Source of the DNA: an uncultured Bacteroidota bacterium
GTDB lineage: Bacteria > Bacteroidota > Bacteroidia > Chitinophagales > Chitinophagaceae
Direction of reading: 5' to 3'
NCBI GenBank assembly: GCA_903887415.1
Contig: CAISPO010000029.1
Coordinates: 173,225-237,224, forward strand
DNA: 64,000 nucleotides
The translations under genes and the position numbers were made by a program. Position 1 is the stretch's first letter; every line of letters begins with the position of its first letter. Below are positions 63,921-64,000 of this stretch, piece after piece. The notes beneath the pieces are model-generated. The model had not been told where the DNA came from. It worked only from the letters and a program-made list of their open reading frames with translations, and did not search any database.

Positions 63921-64000
63921 ATGACCAAAAGACGCAATACAGGAGTCACTTTGAGTGACGAAGTCCGCCAACAAGCATTATCACAATTTAAGTCAGGGAA
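63921..64000 (+). CDS. Transposase, N-terminal 26 codons (runs off the right edge)
   Basis: MTKRRNTGVTLSDEVRQQAL then SQFKSGK. The start, its place just inside the inverted repeat and the Q-F/L-K-x-GK phrase are like the beginning of IS256-type transposases of Bacteroidota; with so little sequence the family is only a guess. Confidence 0.5.
   Translation, partial: MTKRRNTGVTLSDEVRQQALSQFKSG

Larger units (their letters stand above)
63877..64000 (+). mobile_element. Left end of an insertion sequence
   Basis: Begins with the inverted pair described below and contains the start of a transposase ORF. The insertion point lies within the LuxR-type gene. The right end is outside the window, so length, target duplication and family cannot be fixed. 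Confidence 0.55.

Overview
The window looks like chromosomal DNA of a Bacteroidota member, most likely a Chitinophagales/Chitinophagaceae-type organism. Many secreted proteins end in type IX secretion (T9SS) sorting domains (six with a type A tail, one of them in a broken gene, and one type B gliding-motility-like tail). There are short Bacteroidota lipoproteins with a Cys-Lys-Lys start, promoters of the TTTG-N19/20-TAnnTTTG kind, a futalosine-pathway menaquinone gene (mqnE), the short form of AMP nucleosidase, and a Bacteroidota-type topoisomerase IV A subunit. No rRNA, tRNA or CRISPR array was seen.

Layout. 1-7.2 kb, minus strand: start of mqnE, two tandem secreted M43 metalloproteases, a bifunctional nuclease/UVR protein and parC. 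7.4-9.1 kb, plus: a secreted HExxH protein and a T9SS protein. 9.1-10.6 kb is gene-poor and carries four diverged copies of a composite palindromic repeat, a 14-bp perfect hairpin and one 53-residue ORF. 10.6-18.8 kb: transglutaminase-like protein, Kelch-type T9SS protein, LruC-domain lipoprotein, Uma2 nuclease and small secreted proteins. 19-25.5 kb, minus: acyl-CoA dehydrogenase, two large surface proteins and a 2OG-Fe(II) oxygenase. 25.6-30 kb: ALDH7-type dehydrogenase and a compact rfbF-rfbG-rfbC nucleotide-sugar operon. 30-38 kb: SRPBCC/GyrI-like protein, a glycosyltransferase fused to a polyprenyl sugar-transferase-like tail, a cNMP-gated K+ channel, a PadR unit and a GT-C glycosyltransferase. 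37.8-44.8 kb: ECF sigma/anti-sigma pair, peptide deformylase, TfoX-N protein, MBL hydrolase, AMP nucleosidase, alpha/beta hydrolase, a HepT-MntA toxin-antitoxin pair and YtxH. 44.8-57.6 kb: a decapitated repeat-rich T9SS gene, a very large CHASE/PAS/GAF histidine kinase split by a one-base frameshift, a DUF58 protein and NDH-2. 58-62.7 kb is a stress group: His-rich small protein, large-subunit catalase, a SemiSWEET gene with an internal stop, a glycine-zipper stress protein, a small lipoprotein and pdeM.

The last 1.3 kb is the most unusual part. The ligase-associated helicase that should precede pdeM survives only as its last 52 codons. It breaks into about 840 bp of DNA with no convincing gene, carrying six perfect copies of ACCCAGGT (two in one orientation, then four in the other at 73/86/73 bp spacing). 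Next comes a LuxR-type HTH fragment cut by an insertion-sequence end whose transposase starts at 63921 and runs off the window.

Functional themes are surface display and polysaccharide (T9SS cargo, CDP-sugar operon, glycosyltransferases), envelope/stress sensing (ECF pair, PAS kinase, catalase group) and genome decay: four or five genes are visibly broken. Some of those breaks could be assembly or sequencing errors rather than biology.
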